A DNA stretch of 7,734 nucleotides. It comes from CABRXV01 sp900754955 (lineage in GTDB: Bacteria > Actinomycetota > Coriobacteriia > Coriobacteriales > Eggerthellaceae). Both the position numbers and the translations under genes were made by a program. The notes below the pieces were generated by a model. It saw only the letters and a program-made list of their open reading frames with translations. It made no database searches and had not been told where the DNA came from. Below are positions 6,790 to 7,734 of the stretch, piece by piece. Each line of letters begins with the position of its first letter. Position 1 is the first letter of the stretch. The stretch covers positions 1 to 7,734 of the forward strand of contig CABRXV010000089.1 of NCBI GenBank assembly GCA_902475005.1. The letters run 5' to 3'.

Positions 6790-7734
6790 ATGGCTGAAAC
6801 TATTGAAAAGGTAACGGCCAAGCAGGGTGCCACGGGACGCGTTGTCCGTATCGTCGGCGCTGTTGTGGATGTGGAGTTTCCGCCGGATCAGATCCCGGCC
6901 ATCTACAATGCTTTGACCGTTAACGCAAAGACCCCGTCTGGCGAGGTCAACACGGTGCTCGAGGTGCAGACGCACCTTCCGGGCGATCTGGTCCGCACCG
7001 TTGCTATGTCCTCGACTGACGGTATGGTGCGCGGTATCGAGGCTGTCGATACCGGCCACCCGATCATGATGCCCGTGGGTCCCTCGACCCTCGGCCGTAT
7101 CTGGAACGTCATGGGCGAGCCCGTTGACGGCAAGCCCATGCCCGACGACGTCGAGTGGATGCCCATCCACCACCCGGCTCCCGAGTTCGACACCCTGACC
7201 ACCTCGACCGAGATCTTCGAGACGGGCATCAAGGTCATCGACCTCATCGAGCCCTACGTCAAGGGCGGCAAGACGGGCCTGTTCGGCGGTGCAGGCGTCG
7301 GCAAGACGGTGTGCATCCAGGAGCTCATCAACAACCTCGCTCAGGAGCATGGCGGCACGTCCGTGTTCACCGGCGTAGGCGAGCGTACCCGTGAGGGTAC
7401 CGACCTGTTCCTCGAGATGAGCGAGTCTGGCGTTATCAATAAGACCTGCCTGGTCTACGGCCAGATGAACGAGCCCCCGGGAGCACGTCTGCGCGTCGGC
7501 CTGGCTGGCCTGACGGAGGCCGAGTACTTCCGTGATCAGGGTCAGGACGTTCTGCTGTTCATCGACAACATCTTCCGCTTCACGCAGGCTGGCTCCGAGG
7601 TGTCCGCACTTCTCGGCCGTATGCCCTCCGCTGTAGGCTACCAGCCCACGCTGGCAACCGAGATGGGCGACCTGCAGGAGCGCATTACGTCCACCACGAC
7701 CGGCTCCATCACCTCGGTGCAGGCTGTCTACGTC
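6790..7734 (+). CDS. atpD: F1Fo ATP synthase subunit beta, N-terminal two thirds (3' end outside window)
   Basis: Catalytic subunit that makes ATP from ADP and phosphate. The 315 codons present cover the barrel domain (from GRVVRIVGAVVDVEFP) and most of the nucleotide-binding domain. Walker A is GGAGVGKT (166-173), the catalytic glutamate is E198 in GVGERTREG, VYGQMNEPPGARLRVGL lies at 222-238, and Walker B is LLFIDN with D259. SALLGRMPSAVGYQPTLATEMG and QERITSTTTGSITSVQAVYV close the window. Normal beta is about 460-480 residues, so roughly a third is missing by truncation only. The ATG abuts the atpG stop and is preceded by GGAGG (6780-6784) within atpG, five bases away. A downstream atpC for epsilon is expected but not visible. 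Confidence 0.97.
   Translation, partial: MAETIEKVTAKQGATGRVVRIVGAVVDVEFPPDQIPAIYNALTVNAKTPSGEVNTVLEVQTHLPGDLVRTVAMSSTDGMVRGIEAVDTGHPIMMPVGPSTLGRIWNVMGEPVDGKPMPDDVEWMPIHHPAPEFDTLTTSTEIFETGIKVIDLIEPYVKGGKTGLFGGAGVGKTVCIQELINNLAQEHGGTSVFTGVGERTREGTDLFLEMSESGVINKTCLVYGQMNEPPGARLRVGLAGLTEAEYFRDQGQDVLLFIDNIFRFTQAGSEVSALLGRMPSAVGYQPTLATEMGDLQERITSTTTGSITSVQAVYV

Overview
The window is chromosomal housekeeping DNA from a GC-rich bacterium (about 60% G+C by eye). It holds the 3' end of glyA, a dCMP deaminase gene, and most of an F1Fo ATP synthase operon in the canonical order I-like, a, c, b, delta, alpha, gamma, beta. Many GTG starts, strong GGAGG-type Shine-Dalgarno sites, long 309-residue gamma and 521-residue alpha subunits, and the protein style suggest an anaerobic actinobacterium of the class Coriobacteriia (Eggerthella-like). 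That placement is inferred from family resemblance and was not confirmed by a search. All real genes read left to right.

Region 1 (1-623) is the C-terminal half of serine hydroxymethyltransferase, followed by a strong stem-loop (632-663). Region 2 (676-867) is a nested imperfect palindrome of about 190 bp. Three pairs of inverted arms share one centre near 769-770, and the outer right arm contains the ribosome binding site, start codon and first codons of the next gene. Region 3 (856-1368) is dCMP deaminase. Together with glyA it belongs to one-carbon and thymidylate precursor supply: deaminase makes dUMP, and glyA makes the methylene-THF used to methylate it. Region 4 (1369-1588) is intergenic, with a probable promoter for the atp operon.

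Region 5 (1589-7734) is the atp operon. A small three-helix membrane protein takes the atpI position. It is followed by Fo subunits a, c and b, then F1 subunits delta, alpha, gamma and a beta subunit cut by the window end. Spacing is tight from atpF on: 11-nt overlap atpF/atpH, TAGTG overlap atpH/atpA, 12 nt atpA/atpG, and TAA directly abutting ATG at atpG/atpD. By contrast, 137 nt separate atpB from atpE, with stem-loops and a strong ribosome binding site that could raise c-subunit synthesis. The c and a subunit residues point to a proton-driven rather than sodium-driven enzyme.

No mobile gene, CRISPR array, RNA gene or obvious new enzyme system is present. The observations most worth following are the nested palindrome in front of the deaminase gene, the signal-peptide-like extension of subunit b, and a short insertion in subunit alpha ahead of its Walker B strand.
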